From the NCBI RefSeq assembly GCF_900112575.1, contig NZ_FOMH01000015.1:28552-92551 (forward strand): a stretch of 64,000 nt of DNA, written 5' to 3'. Positions 34,406 to 41,602 of the stretch are shown here, piece by piece; the stretch's first letter is position 1; each line of letters begins with the position of its first letter. Origin of the DNA: Flavobacterium phragmitis (GTDB taxonomy: Bacteria > Bacteroidota > Bacteroidia > Flavobacteriales > Flavobacteriaceae). The notes under the pieces were generated by a model that searched no databases, was not told the DNA's origin, and saw only the letters and a list, made by a program, of their open reading frames with translations. Both the position numbers and the translations under genes were made by a program.

Positions 34406-34930
34406 ATGTCATATGAATATCAATTAACAGTAACAAGATATTATACCCAAAGATATGTAATGATTGGTGTTGGTTCTTCAGATTTAGATCAAGCATCATC
34501 TTTATCTGAAATGTCAATAGATGAGATTACAAAGACGCTAGCAGAATTAAATGCGGTTATTTCTGGTGGCCTTGAGTATTTAGATTGGGGTACAGACTTG
34601 TTTCATGTATTTTCTGAAGCAACAGTATCTCGATATGGAGATTTTGACAAAGTAGAAAGATATGAAGTATCTACGATAGGCTTGAGAGATTTTTTAATAG
34701 AACTTAAGAGATTCAAAGAACAATGTCTTGCAGGTGATTATTATAAAGTCCTAATTGGTGAAGCCTTCGCTGCAATAAAAGTCAATCCATCAAAATATAA
34801 AAGATGGCCAACATCAGATACTCATTTTTTAATTACTTTGAATAATACAATTTTTAGTTTAATATTAGAATCTAATGATTTCAATCTAACACAAAATCAG
34901 TATGTTGCTCAATTAGAAAGAGAATTTTAA
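34406..34930 (+). CDS. Probable immunity protein for the EndoU-like toxin
   Basis: 174 aa, acidic, alpha/beta, without signal peptide. It has no recognised domain but is paralogous to the protein at 37443-37958: both share KRW(P/A)TSDT(H/V)F near the C-terminus and a YWG/DWG motif in the middle (LEYLDWGTDLFHVF here, KEEIYWGQNEIMII there). Both sit directly behind an EndoU-like toxin end. Position, size and paralogy make a toxin-neutralising role likely. Confidence 0.65.
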   Translation: MSYEYQLTVTRYYTQRYVMIGVGSSDLDQASSLSEMSIDEITKTLAELNAVISGGLEYLDWGTDLFHVFSEATVSRYGDFDKVERYEVSTIGLRDFLIELKRFKEQCLAGDYYKVLIGEAFAAIKVNPSKYKRWPTSDTHFLITLNNTIFSLILESNDFNLTQNQYVAQLEREF

Positions 34931-34938
34931 TAACGATT

Positions 34939-34972
34939 CCCCCGCTAGCGCGAGCGTCTCGCTCGTGAACGC
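34939..34972. repeat. REP-like hairpin, left end of RAYT cassette 1
   Basis: G/C-rich in an A/T-rich genome: GCGCGAGCGTCTCGCTCGTG forms a 6-7 bp stem with a TCT loop. It starts 9 bp past the immunity stop. Its inverse complement recurs at 35567-35595. Confidence 0.8.
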
Positions 34973-35004
34973 AAAGTATTTCTTACATTAGCTCAAAATA
35001 ATAA

Positions 35005-35553
35005 ATGAGCAGAAAATACAAATTTGGAGATAGAACTGGAGCTTACTTTATAAGTTTTGCTACGGTATTTTGAATAGATGTTTTTACAAGAGAAGAGTAT
35101 TTTGGGAGCATTGTAGAATCATTAGACTACTGCAGAAAGAACAAAGGAATGGAGATTTATGGTTATTGTATCATACCTAGTCATATTCATTTAATTTTCA
35201 GATCTGAAAATGGAGATCCTTCTGGTCTTATTAGAGATTTTAAAGGTTTTACCTCAAGGAAAATGCTCAAAGCAATTGAAGAAAATCCACAAGAAAGCAG
35301 AAAAGAATGGATGCTTTGGATGTTTGAAAGAGCTGGAAAGAAAAACAGCAATGTAAAATTCAGGCAGTTTTGGCAACAAAACAACAAACCTATTGAAATT
35401 TGGTCTTTAAAAGTTTTTGAGCAAAAATTAAATTATATTCATAACAACCCCCTAGAGACTGGTTTTGTTACTAATCCTGTAGATTGGAAATACAGCTCGG
35501 CTAGAAATTATGGCGATAACGATCAGACTGTCCTAGAAATTGATATTAATTAA
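35005..35553 (+). pseudogene. RAYT (Y1 REP-associated transposase), copy 1, with in-frame stop
   Basis: The 182-codon frame starts MSRKYKFGDRTGAYFISFAT and has TGA at codon 23 (35071-35073) where the intact copy 3 has TGG. The rest is open, including the HUH motif PSHIHLIFR, the RDFKGFTSRKM segment and the catalytic Tyr in LNYIHNNPLE. Met at 35149 could restart translation but would lack the first strand. The same TGA occurs in copy 2. REP-like inverted repeats flank the cassette. Confidence 0.85.
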
Positions 35554-35566
35554 TATGCTGTACGTG

Positions 35567-35595
35567 CACGAGCGGGACGCTCGCGTCAGCAGGGG
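35567..35595. repeat. REP-like hairpin, right end of RAYT cassette 1
   Basis: CACGAGCGGGACGCTCGCG plus GTCAGCAGGGG is the inverse complement of the left-end unit, with a GGA loop. The orphan toxin gene begins 6 bp further on. Confidence 0.8.
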
Positions 35596-35600
35596 AACAG

Positions 35601-35963
35601 GTGGACCTAGATGATATATTTCAAGGAGAAGAACTTGCTATTTTAAAAGAACGTTTTATACAACCATCAAACATGGAAAAATATAAAGCATTTGCAATGA
35701 ATGCTCTAGATGATGTAGGAAATCCAAGAATAAATGATACTGAAATTAAATTTTTGTTCAATTTTTTTGAAAATCATTACAACAAAGGTAATAAATTTGT
35801 TATTGAAATTGAATCGACGTTATATACCTGCACTTCATGTCAAAAATATTTACAGATTGCGCAAGAACTTGCGAAATCAGACGGTAAAATTTTAGAAATT
35901 AAATTTATTGCTCATAGAGACGCGAAAACAATGGAAGCACTTAAAGATATAACAAAACAATAA
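35601..35963 (+). CDS. Orphan toxin C-terminal domain, nucleic-acid-deaminase-like
   Basis: About 120 aa from a GTG at 35601; the frame stays open upstream into the REP element, so this looks like a 5'-truncated toxin tip without its own start. The pattern NDTEIKFLFNFF (with Glu), then LYTCTSCQKYLQIAQELAKS (CxxC) matches the zinc-binding core of bacterial deaminase-fold toxins, in which DTE/TE replaces HAE and the CxxC provides the other ligands. Such domains deaminate nucleic acid bases. The immunity gene follows after 2 bp. The assignment is from motifs only. Confidence 0.6.
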   Translation: MDLDDIFQGEELAILKERFIQPSNMEKYKAFAMNALDDVGNPRINDTEIKFLFNFFENHYNKGNKFVIEIESTLYTCTSCQKYLQIAQELAKSDGKILEIKFIAHRDAKTMEALKDITKQ

Positions 35964-35965
35964 AC

Positions 35966-36445
35966 ATGGAAATCAACTTTTTAAAATATTTAAGAGATAA
36001 TCCTTCTGCATATCCGAACAATGATGGTTATAAAGGAACTATTAAACCAATTTCTTTACAAGAAATTGAAAATTTAGAACAACTGTATAATAACAATAGC
36101 TCTTTCCCTAAAGCATTAAAAGAATTGCTTTATTTAGCTGGAAATGGCTGCTATGTTTTAGAAACTGGATTATTCGACAGTCAAGAAGAAATGCAAACAG
36201 AAGCAAGAGAATTACTAGAAAAATATAACAAAAATATTAGTAGGCCTTTTTTTGCTATAGATATGTATAATTCTGGTGATCAATTCATATATGTATATTT
36301 AGATGAAGAGGAAAATCCATTAGTGCATCAAGCATATTTACCAACAAATGATAATATTCCTACCTATAAAAATTTGAATAAAAGCTTATCCGAATTTATT
36401 AAACATAGAATTGAAACATTTAAAAAAGGATATAATCCTTTCTAA
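35966..36445 (+). CDS. SUKH (SMI1/KNR4) family immunity protein
   Basis: 159 aa. The SUKH pattern is clear: IKPISLQEIENLEQLYNNNS, SFPKALKELLYLAGNG, PFFAIDMYNSGDQFIYVYLD and LSEFIKHRIETF. SUKH proteins are the commonest immunity proteins of polymorphic toxins and often accompany nuclease or deaminase toxins. It directly follows the deaminase-like orphan toxin end, so the pair is a complete toxin-tip/immunity module. Confidence 0.85.
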   Translation: MEINFLKYLRDNPSAYPNNDGYKGTIKPISLQEIENLEQLYNNNSSFPKALKELLYLAGNGCYVLETGLFDSQEEMQTEARELLEKYNKNISRPFFAIDMYNSGDQFIYVYLDEEENPLVHQAYLPTNDNIPTYKNLNKSLSEFIKHRIETFKKGYNPF

Positions 36446-36630
36446 CCCGATCGCGCAGATTTAGCTCCACAACGATAGCGCGGATTTGCAATCCCCTGCT
36501 GGCGCGAGCGTCTCGCTCGTGAACGCAAAGTTGTCTTGCACTAAAAACCCAATCGCACAGATCTATCTCCTTAACGATAACACGGAGTTGCAAACCCGAT
36601 CGCGCAGATCTATCTAGGCAACGATAGCCA
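36446..36630. repeat. Array of short imperfect repeats with an embedded REP unit
   Basis: Three degenerate units of about 35-47 bp start at 36446, 36548 and 36595 with CCCGATCGCGCAGAT-like sequence followed by AACGATA(G/A)C and GTTGCAA or TTTGCAA. A REP-like hairpin at 36493-36526 lies between units 1 and 2. They form a second, distinct G/C-rich repeat family. There are no spacers of equal length, so this is not CRISPR. Confidence 0.75.
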
Positions 36631-36660
36631 CGCTGGCGCGAGCGTCTCGCTCGTGAACAC
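36629..36660. repeat. REP-like hairpin, left end of RAYT cassette 2
   Basis: GCTGGCGCGAGCGTCTCGCT and CGTGAACAC, the same unit as at 34939 and 36493, 32 bp before the copy 2 start. Confidence 0.8.
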
Positions 36661-36692
36661 AAAGTATTTCTTACATTAGCTCAAAATAATAA

Positions 36693-37241
36693 ATGAGCAG
36701 AAAATACAAATTTGGAGAAAAAACTGGAGCCTACTTTATAAGTTTTGCTACGGTATTTTGAATAGATGTTTTTACAAGAGAAGAGTATTTTGGCAATATT
36801 GTAGAGTCATTAGATTACTGCAGAAAGAACAAGGGAATGGAGATTTATGGCTACTGCATAATGCCGAGTCATGTTCATTTAATTTTCAGATCTGAAAATG
36901 GAGACCCTTCTGGCCTTATTAGAGATTTTAAAGGTTTTACTTCTCGAAAAATGCTCAAAGTAATTGAAGAAAATCCACAAGAAAGCAGAAAAGAATGGAT
37001 GCTTTGGATGTTTGAAAGAGCCGGAAAGAAAAACAGCAATGTAAAATTCAGGCAGTTTTGGCAGCAAAACAACAAACCTATTGAAATCTAGTCTTTTAAA
37101 GTTTTTGAGCAAAAATTAAATTATATTCATAACAACCCGCTCGAGAGTGGTTTTGTTACCAATCCTGTAGATTGGAAATACAGCTCTGCCAGAAATTATG
37201 GTGATAACGATCAGACTGTCTTAGAAATTGACATTAATTAA
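36693..37241 (+). pseudogene. RAYT, copy 2, with two in-frame stops
   Basis: The same 182-codon frame as copies 1 and 3, broken by TGA at codon 23 (36759-36761, shared with copy 1) and TAG at 37089-37091 where the others have TGG. HUH (PSHVHLIFR) and Tyr motifs remain in the decayed frame. It cannot encode the full transposase. Confidence 0.88.
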
Positions 37242-37254
37242 TATGCTGTACGTG

Positions 37255-37285
37255 CACGAGCGGGACGCTCGCGCCAGCAGGGGGG
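37255..37285. repeat. REP-like hairpin, right end of RAYT cassette 2
   Basis: CACGAGCGGGACGCTCGCGC followed by CAGCAGGGGGG, inverse complement of the left ends. The EndoU-like fragment begins at the next bases (37287). Confidence 0.8.
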
Positions 37286-37286
37286 A

Positions 37287-37421
37287 GATTCGAATGAATG
37301 GAGCGGATTAAGTAGCGATGGAATTAGAATTAATATGTTTTTAGGAACTCAAACAAATATTCAGCCAATATCTATACCAATTTCAAATTTAAACTACGGA
37401 TCAGCCTTTCCTAAACTTTAA
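37287..37421 (+). pseudogene. Orphan C-terminal fragment of a second EndoU-like toxin
   Basis: A 44-codon open segment without start codon ends in TAA at 37419. It reads SNEWSGLSSDGIRINMFLGT ... YGSAFPKL and aligns with the last 43 residues of the 1158-aa toxin (SNTWLGKTSEGGKIHLCIGT ... YGTVIPKR). The rest of the toxin is missing and is replaced by the REP/RAYT cassette. The paralogous immunity gene follows after 21 bp. This is the remnant of a displaced toxin tip. Confidence 0.75.
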
Positions 37422-37442
37422 TAGCAACAAAAATAAAAAAAT

Positions 37443-37958
37443 ATGAGTTATAAGAAAACAATAATAGTTCAATCTCGTAGAGATGTTGATATGGGAATTA
37501 TCGATGATCAGTTACAAAATTCTGGATATTTAAGTAATTTCAACCTAAAATCTATAAATAAAATCATTTCGGACATAAATGATGTCATTAACGGATTGAA
37601 AGAAGAAATATATTGGGGTCAGAATGAAATAATGATAATTACAGATAAAGATTTTTCAACATGCACATACGAAAATGGAGAACAATCGCCTGATTTACCT
37701 ACATCTACGATACTAAATCTTATGAGTGAAATCAAAATTTTTAAAGAACATTTTCAAAATCCCGTAAATCTAAAAAACATTATCGATCAAGCTTTCACAA
37801 TTATAAAATCTAATCCAAATGCTCATAAAAGATGGGCTACTTCAGATACAGTTTTTTCTATTGTTATAAGTGAAGTATCTATAACTTTAGTATTATCTCC
37901 CACAGATTTGGAATTACCTAATAACGAATATCTTAATCAATTAAATACTAACTTTTAA
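37443..37958 (+). CDS. Probable immunity protein, paralogue of 34406-34930
   Basis: 171 aa, no signal peptide. Shared features with the first immunity protein include the length, the YWG motif (KEEIYWGQNEIMII), the FKEH/FKEQ segment and KRWATSDTVFSIVI. It stands behind an EndoU-like toxin fragment, so it should protect against a related but different toxin variant. Divergence from its paralogue suggests different specificity. Confidence 0.65.
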   Translation: MSYKKTIIVQSRRDVDMGIIDDQLQNSGYLSNFNLKSINKIISDINDVINGLKEEIYWGQNEIMIITDKDFSTCTYENGEQSPDLPTSTILNLMSEIKIFKEHFQNPVNLKNIIDQAFTIIKSNPNAHKRWATSDTVFSIVISEVSITLVLSPTDLELPNNEYLNQLNTNF

Positions 37959-37976
37959 TTTTTATCGATCCCTGTC

Positions 37977-38011
37977 TCCCCCGCTAGCGCGAGCGTCTCG
38001 CTCGTGAACGC
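37977..38011. repeat. REP-like hairpin, left end of RAYT cassette 3
   Basis: The unit CCCCCGCTAGCGCGAGCGTC TCGCTCGTGAACG is identical over most of its length to that at 34939-34972. It starts 19 bp past the preceding immunity stop. Confidence 0.8.
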
Positions 38012-38044
38012 AAAGTATTTCTTACATTAGCTCAAAAATAATAA

Positions 38045-38593
38045 ATGAGCAGAAAATACAAATTTGGAGATACAACTGGAGCTTACTTTATAAGTTTTGC
38101 TACAGTTTACTGGATAGATGTTTTTACAAGAGAAGAGTATTTTGGCAATATTGTAGAGTCATTAGATTACTGCAGAAAGAACAAAGGAATGGAGATTTAT
38201 GGCTACTGCATAATGCCGAGTCATGTTCATTTAATTTTCAGATCTGAAAATGGAGACCCTTCTGGCCTAATAAGAGATTTTAAAGGTTTTACCTCTAGGA
38301 AAATGCTCAAAGCAATTGAAGAAAATCCGCAAGAAAGCAGAAAAGAATGGATGCTTTGGATGTTTGAAAGAGCCGGAAAGAAAAACAGCAATGTAAAATT
38401 CAGGCAGTTTTGGCAGCAGAACAATAAACCTATTGAAATTTGGTCTTTAAAAGTTTTTGAGCAAAAATTAAATTATATTCATAACAACCCGCTCGAGAGT
38501 GGTTTTGTTACCAATCCTGTGGATTGGAAATACAGCTCTGCTAGAAATTATGGTGATAACAATCAGACTGTCCTAGAAATTAATATTAATTGA
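38045..38593 (+). CDS. RAYT (REP-associated Y1 transposase), copy 3, intact
   Basis: 182 aa, uninterrupted. It shows FISFATVYWIDVFTREEYFG, the HUH motif MPSHVHLIFR, RDFKGFTSRKMLKAIEEN and the catalytic Tyr in LNYIHNNPLESGFVTNP, and ends KYSSARNYGDN. RAYTs are single-strand nucleases/transposases related to IS200 TnpA and act on REP hairpins. Only this copy is full-length and may act on all seven REP-like units in trans. Flanking inverted REPs make the cassette REP-RAYT-REP. Confidence 0.9.
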   Translation: MSRKYKFGDTTGAYFISFATVYWIDVFTREEYFGNIVESLDYCRKNKGMEIYGYCIMPSHVHLIFRSENGDPSGLIRDFKGFTSRKMLKAIEENPQESRKEWMLWMFERAGKKNSNVKFRQFWQQNNKPIEIWSLKVFEQKLNYIHNNPLESGFVTNPVDWKYSSARNYGDNNQTVLEININ

Positions 38594-38606
38594 TATGCTG
38601 TACGTG

Positions 38607-38635
38607 CACGAATGAGACGCTCGCGCCAGCAGGGG
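38607..38635. repeat. REP-like hairpin, right end of RAYT cassette 3, diverged
   Basis: CACGAATGAGACGCTCGCGC plus CAGCAGGGG; the left arm differs from the other right-end units (AATGA for GCGGG), weakening the stem. A GGATTGCAAATCC palindrome follows at about 38639. Confidence 0.7.
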
Positions 38636-38705
38636 CACGGATTGCAAATCCGCGCTAACGAGCGAGCGAGTGTTTTTGTCCTAAAATAGATTTACAAAAA
38701 ACATA

Positions 38706-38742
38706 AAAACAACTCAAAGAAAAAAAACCTTTGAGTTGTTTT
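38706..38742 (+). terminator. Strong terminator at the end of the toxin/RAYT array
   Basis: A perfect 14-bp stem, AAAACAACTCAAAG (38706-38719) and CTTTGAGTTGTTTT (38729-38742), with a 9-nt A-rich loop and U-rich end. It closes the transcription unit that begins with the lysis genes. A diverged copy of this element occurs at about 40580-40614. Confidence 0.85.
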
Positions 38743-38798
38743 AAATCAAAAGAGAAAGTTCTCTCTTAATTATCAAAAAATGCATTTTTAAAAACTCT

Positions 38799-39014
38799 GG
38801 AAACTTAAAATAATAAGTTTCCCTACTCTACTATTGGCGCTACCAAGCCAATAGCGAAACCTTGTTTCTTTGTTTTACAGCTATGTAAAACAAAAACCTA
38901 TTGTGACGCCACTAACACAATTTTTTAAATTTCTCAGATTAACTTACAATCAATCAAAATCAAAAATTACCTGTAGGTATCAGTCTCATTAAACAAATTA
39001 CAGTAACTCCATAA
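38799..39014 (+). promoter_or_regulatory. Repeated structured leader, copy 1 (before the 477-aa fibre gene)
   Basis: In order: stem GGAAACTTA/TAAGTTTCC (38799-38822), stem CTATTGGC/GCCAATAG (38831-38854), a 10-bp stem TTGTTTTACA/TGTAAAACAA with a 4-nt loop (38870-38893), the inverted repeat ATTGTG-N10-CACAAT, and ACTTACA/TGTAGGT (38942-38978). The same elements recur before the genes at 40930 and 41603. The 472-bp gap 38594-39065 has no gene besides these elements. Confidence 0.7.
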
Positions 39015-39065
39015 GTCAAATAAAAACTTATAAATTATTTTAAACCCCATAAAAATTAATTAAAA

Positions 39066-40499
39066 ATGAGTACAAATTATAACAGAATCAAAGTGGAAGA
39101 TTTAGAAATAAATCAGCCAAACAAAATTTTAAAAACAAATCAAACTGGTGAATTAGAATTTAGCGATGCAAATGAACTTCAAATCGAAAGTTACAATGCA
39201 CTTGATTACACCGTCGAAGGAAAAGCACTCGATGCCAGACAAGGAAAAGTGTTAAAAGATATGATTGATAATATTGATGCTGGTTCTAATGTTGATATTG
39301 CTTCCGACGAAGAAACACAAATCAGTACTGCAGTCCCAGAAGATAAAAAAGTCGTCAGTCGTTCTAAACTTTTTAACTGGTGGGAAAATATTAAATCCAA
39401 ATCACAGACAATTTCTGGAAATTGGATATTTAAAAACATAACATTAACAGAAGTACAGCAAAACGATTCTTTAAATAGAGTCGCCATGATTGACGAAAGT
39501 ACGGGAGAAATAAAATGGAGTTCAAAATCTAATGTATCTGCTCCTGATGCTACAACCGCTTTAAAAGGCAAATTAAGACTTTCGGGCGATCTAGGAGGTA
39601 CTGCAGATTTTCCTACTGTACCAAATCTAAATGCGAGGGGTTTATTAAAATTCAACATTACTGATAGCTCAATTTGGTGTAATGGTAAAGGAAATGTAGG
39701 AAGCAATTTAAGTTATGGAGATCAGTCACTAAAATCAATTACTACAGGTTCAAATAATATAGCTGTAGGCTATTCTGCTCTTTCTAGTTTAAATACAGGT
39801 GCTGTAAATATAGGCTTTGGGCATTTTGTTTTAGGTAGCTTAACTTCTGGAAGCAGTAATATGGGAATCGGGACATCTGCATTACAAGGAATCGTAGACG
39901 GAAATAATAATTTAGGATTGGGTTTTGGTGCTGGAAGATTCTATGGTGCAACTGGTTCTAATGCAAATACATCAACCACCAATTGCTTGTTTATAGGAAC
40001 TGGTACTAGACCTCTCACAAATACATCTACCAATGAAATAATTATTGGAACAAATACTTTAGGTAATGGATCAAATACTGTAACAATAGGTAATTCAACA
40101 ACAACAAGCAATTATTTCACCGGTACGGTTACTGCGGCAAACCCAACTCTTCCAAATCATTTGACAACCAAAAGTTATGTAGATGCCAATGCAAGACCAT
40201 ATAAAGTTTATACAGCACTAGTAACACAATCAGGAACAGCTGCTCCGGTGGCTACAGTGTTAGAAAATACATTAGGCGGAACAGTTGTTTGGAGCAGATC
40301 AGGAACAGGCATATACACAGCAACCTATTCAGGAATGGTTTTGGATAAAACCGTTTCATTTGCTCAAACAACTATCACCGGATTTATAAACATTCAGTCT
40401 GGATCAGGATTTGTCACTTTGTATACGAATGATCCCACTAATACACCTGGAGACGGTAGGTTAATAAAAACTTCCGTTGAAATAAGAGTATATTCATAA
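39066..40499 (+). CDS. Phage tail-fibre-like protein, 477 aa
   Basis: The N-terminal cassette (MSTNYNRIKVEDLEINQPNK, then YNALDYTVEGKALDARQGKV) is shared with four other proteins in the window; the LDxT..GxALDARQGKxLKD motif is common in phage tail fibres. Residues ~205-350 contain repeats (TGSNNIAVGYSALSSLNTGA, VNIGFGHFVLGSLTSGSSNM) like the head repeats of trimeric adhesins. The C-terminal ~100 residues (KVYTALVTQSGTAAPVATVL ... VEIRVYS) are related to those of the 144-aa protein at 40930 and may be the receptor-binding tip. No signal peptide. A trimeric fibre is likely. Confidence 0.75.
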   Translation: MSTNYNRIKVEDLEINQPNKILKTNQTGELEFSDANELQIESYNALDYTVEGKALDARQGKVLKDMIDNIDAGSNVDIASDEETQISTAVPEDKKVVSRSKLFNWWENIKSKSQTISGNWIFKNITLTEVQQNDSLNRVAMIDESTGEIKWSSKSNVSAPDATTALKGKLRLSGDLGGTADFPTVPNLNARGLLKFNITDSSIWCNGKGNVGSNLSYGDQSLKSITTGSNNIAVGYSALSSLNTGAVNIGFGHFVLGSLTSGSSNMGIGTSALQGIVDGNNNLGLGFGAGRFYGATGSNANTSTTNCLFIGTGTRPLTNTSTNEIIIGTNTLGNGSNTVTIGNSTTTSNYFTGTVTAANPTLPNHLTTKSYVDANARPYKVYTALVTQSGTAAPVATVLENTLGGTVVWSRSGTGIYTATYSGMVLDKTVSFAQTTITGFINIQSGSGFVTLYTNDPTNTPGDGRLIKTSVEIRVYS

Positions 40500-40665
40500 T
40501 TTAAAGCATAGTCTTAAAAATAGAATCTGACTGCATTTAAGATTATTCTTTTATTACAAAGAGTCGCTTCTATAATATTAAAACAACTCAAAGACAAAAA
40601 ATTTTGATTTGTTCTAAACCGATAATCATCCTTAAACCAAAAATCACATTTTTAAAAACCATTCT

Positions 40666-40880
40666 GGAAACTTAAAATAATAAGTTTCCCAACCTTACCA
40701 TTGGTTTTATTTGAAGCCAATACCCAACCTTATTTCTTTGTTTTACAGCTATGTAAAACAAAACCCTATTGTGACGCCACTAACACAATTTTTAAACATT
40801 CAGATAACTTACAATCATCCAAAATCAAAAACTGTTTGTAAGTATCCATATATCTGAATACATTACGGTAATCCCCTATA
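40666..40880 (+). promoter_or_regulatory. Repeated structured leader, copy 2 (before the 144-aa gene)
   Basis: It repeats the elements of copy 1: GGAAACTTA/TAAGTTTCC (40666-40689), TTGTTTTACA/TGTAAAACAA (40738-40761), ATTGTG-N10-CACAAT, and the long hairpin ATTCAGA + ACTTACA (40798-40813) with TGTAAGT + TCTGAAT (40837-40859). A short TTAC-N-GTAA dyad follows (about 40862-40872). The 430-bp interval 40500-40929 holds no gene. Confidence 0.7.
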
Positions 40881-40929
40881 AGCCAATTAAAAGCCTATAA
40901 ATTTATAAACCCGTAATAATTAATTAAAA

Positions 40930-41364
40930 ATGAGTACAAATCACAACAGAATCAAAGTGGCAGATTTAGAAACAAATCAGCCAAACAAAATTTTAAAAAC
41001 AAACCAGAATGGCGAATTAGAGTTCAGTGATGTTGAAAATCAACAAGGTAATACTAAGTATAAAATATTCACTGCAATATTAAATCAAACTGGTACAAAT
41101 CCTCCTGTTGCAAGAGTTCTAGAAAATACATTAGGAGATATAAGTTTTAGTTATTTAGCCAGAGGCACTTACATTGCTACATTAAACAACGGCTTCCCAG
41201 AAGGAAAAACATTTACAATGGCCTCAGCTGCAAATACCAACATAAATATCAACAACATGTATGTTGGAAGAATTGACGATCATACTATAAGAATGATTTG
41301 TTATAGCAATTCCTATACTTCTGACGGAATTAATACTATGCTGCAAATTAAAGTTTATTCCTAA
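40930..41364 (+). CDS. Short tail-fibre-like protein, 144 aa
   Basis: The first ~35 residues (MSTNHNRIKVADLETNQPNK) are the shared cassette; the second cassette half with ALDARQGK is absent. The rest matches the C-terminal tip of the 477-aa fibre (YKIFTAILNQTGTNPPVARV ... QIKVYS). It is thus a head-to-tip minifibre. It could be a deletion product or an independent receptor-binding variant. Its own leader suggests separate expression. Confidence 0.7.
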   Translation: MSTNHNRIKVADLETNQPNKILKTNQNGELEFSDVENQQGNTKYKIFTAILNQTGTNPPVARVLENTLGDISFSYLARGTYIATLNNGFPEGKTFTMASAANTNININNMYVGRIDDHTIRMICYSNSYTSDGINTMLQIKVYS

Positions 41365-41404
41365 AAAACTTTAATTCTCATACTAAATTATCACTATTTC
41401 TTTG

Positions 41405-41542
41405 TTTTACAATTCTCTATCTCTGTAAAATAAATCCCTATTGTGACACCACTAACACAATTTTTAAACATTCAGATTACTTGCAGTCATCCAAAATCAA
41501 AAACTGTTTGCAAGTATCCATATATCTGAATGTATTACGGTA
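41405..41542 (+). promoter_or_regulatory. Repeated structured leader, copy 3 (before the 476-aa fibre gene)
   Basis: TTTTACA/TGTAAAA (41405-41430, longer loop), ATTGTG-N10-CACAAT, and the long hairpin CATTCAGA + ACTTGCA (41469-41485) with TGCAAGT + TCTGAATG (41509-41532). Compared with copy 2 the inner stem carries a compensatory change (A-T to G-C). Confidence 0.7.
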
Positions 41543-41602
41543 ATCCCCTATAAACCAATTAAAAGCCTTTAAAATTTATAAACCCGTAATAATTAATTAA
41601 AA

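Noticed and set aside
35071..35073. TGA read as Trp in RAYT copies
   Set aside because: All other genes use TGG for Trp and TGA as stop where needed; the same position is TGG in the intact copy, and copy 2 has an additional TAG. Decay is simpler.
36446..36660. CRISPR-like short repeats
   Set aside because: The repeats are imperfect, of two different types and without regular spacers; no cas genes are near. They are REP-like elements.
39206..39706. Minus-strand 166-codon frame inside the 477-aa fibre gene
   Set aside because: Antisense to the conserved fibre cassette; no protein family features.
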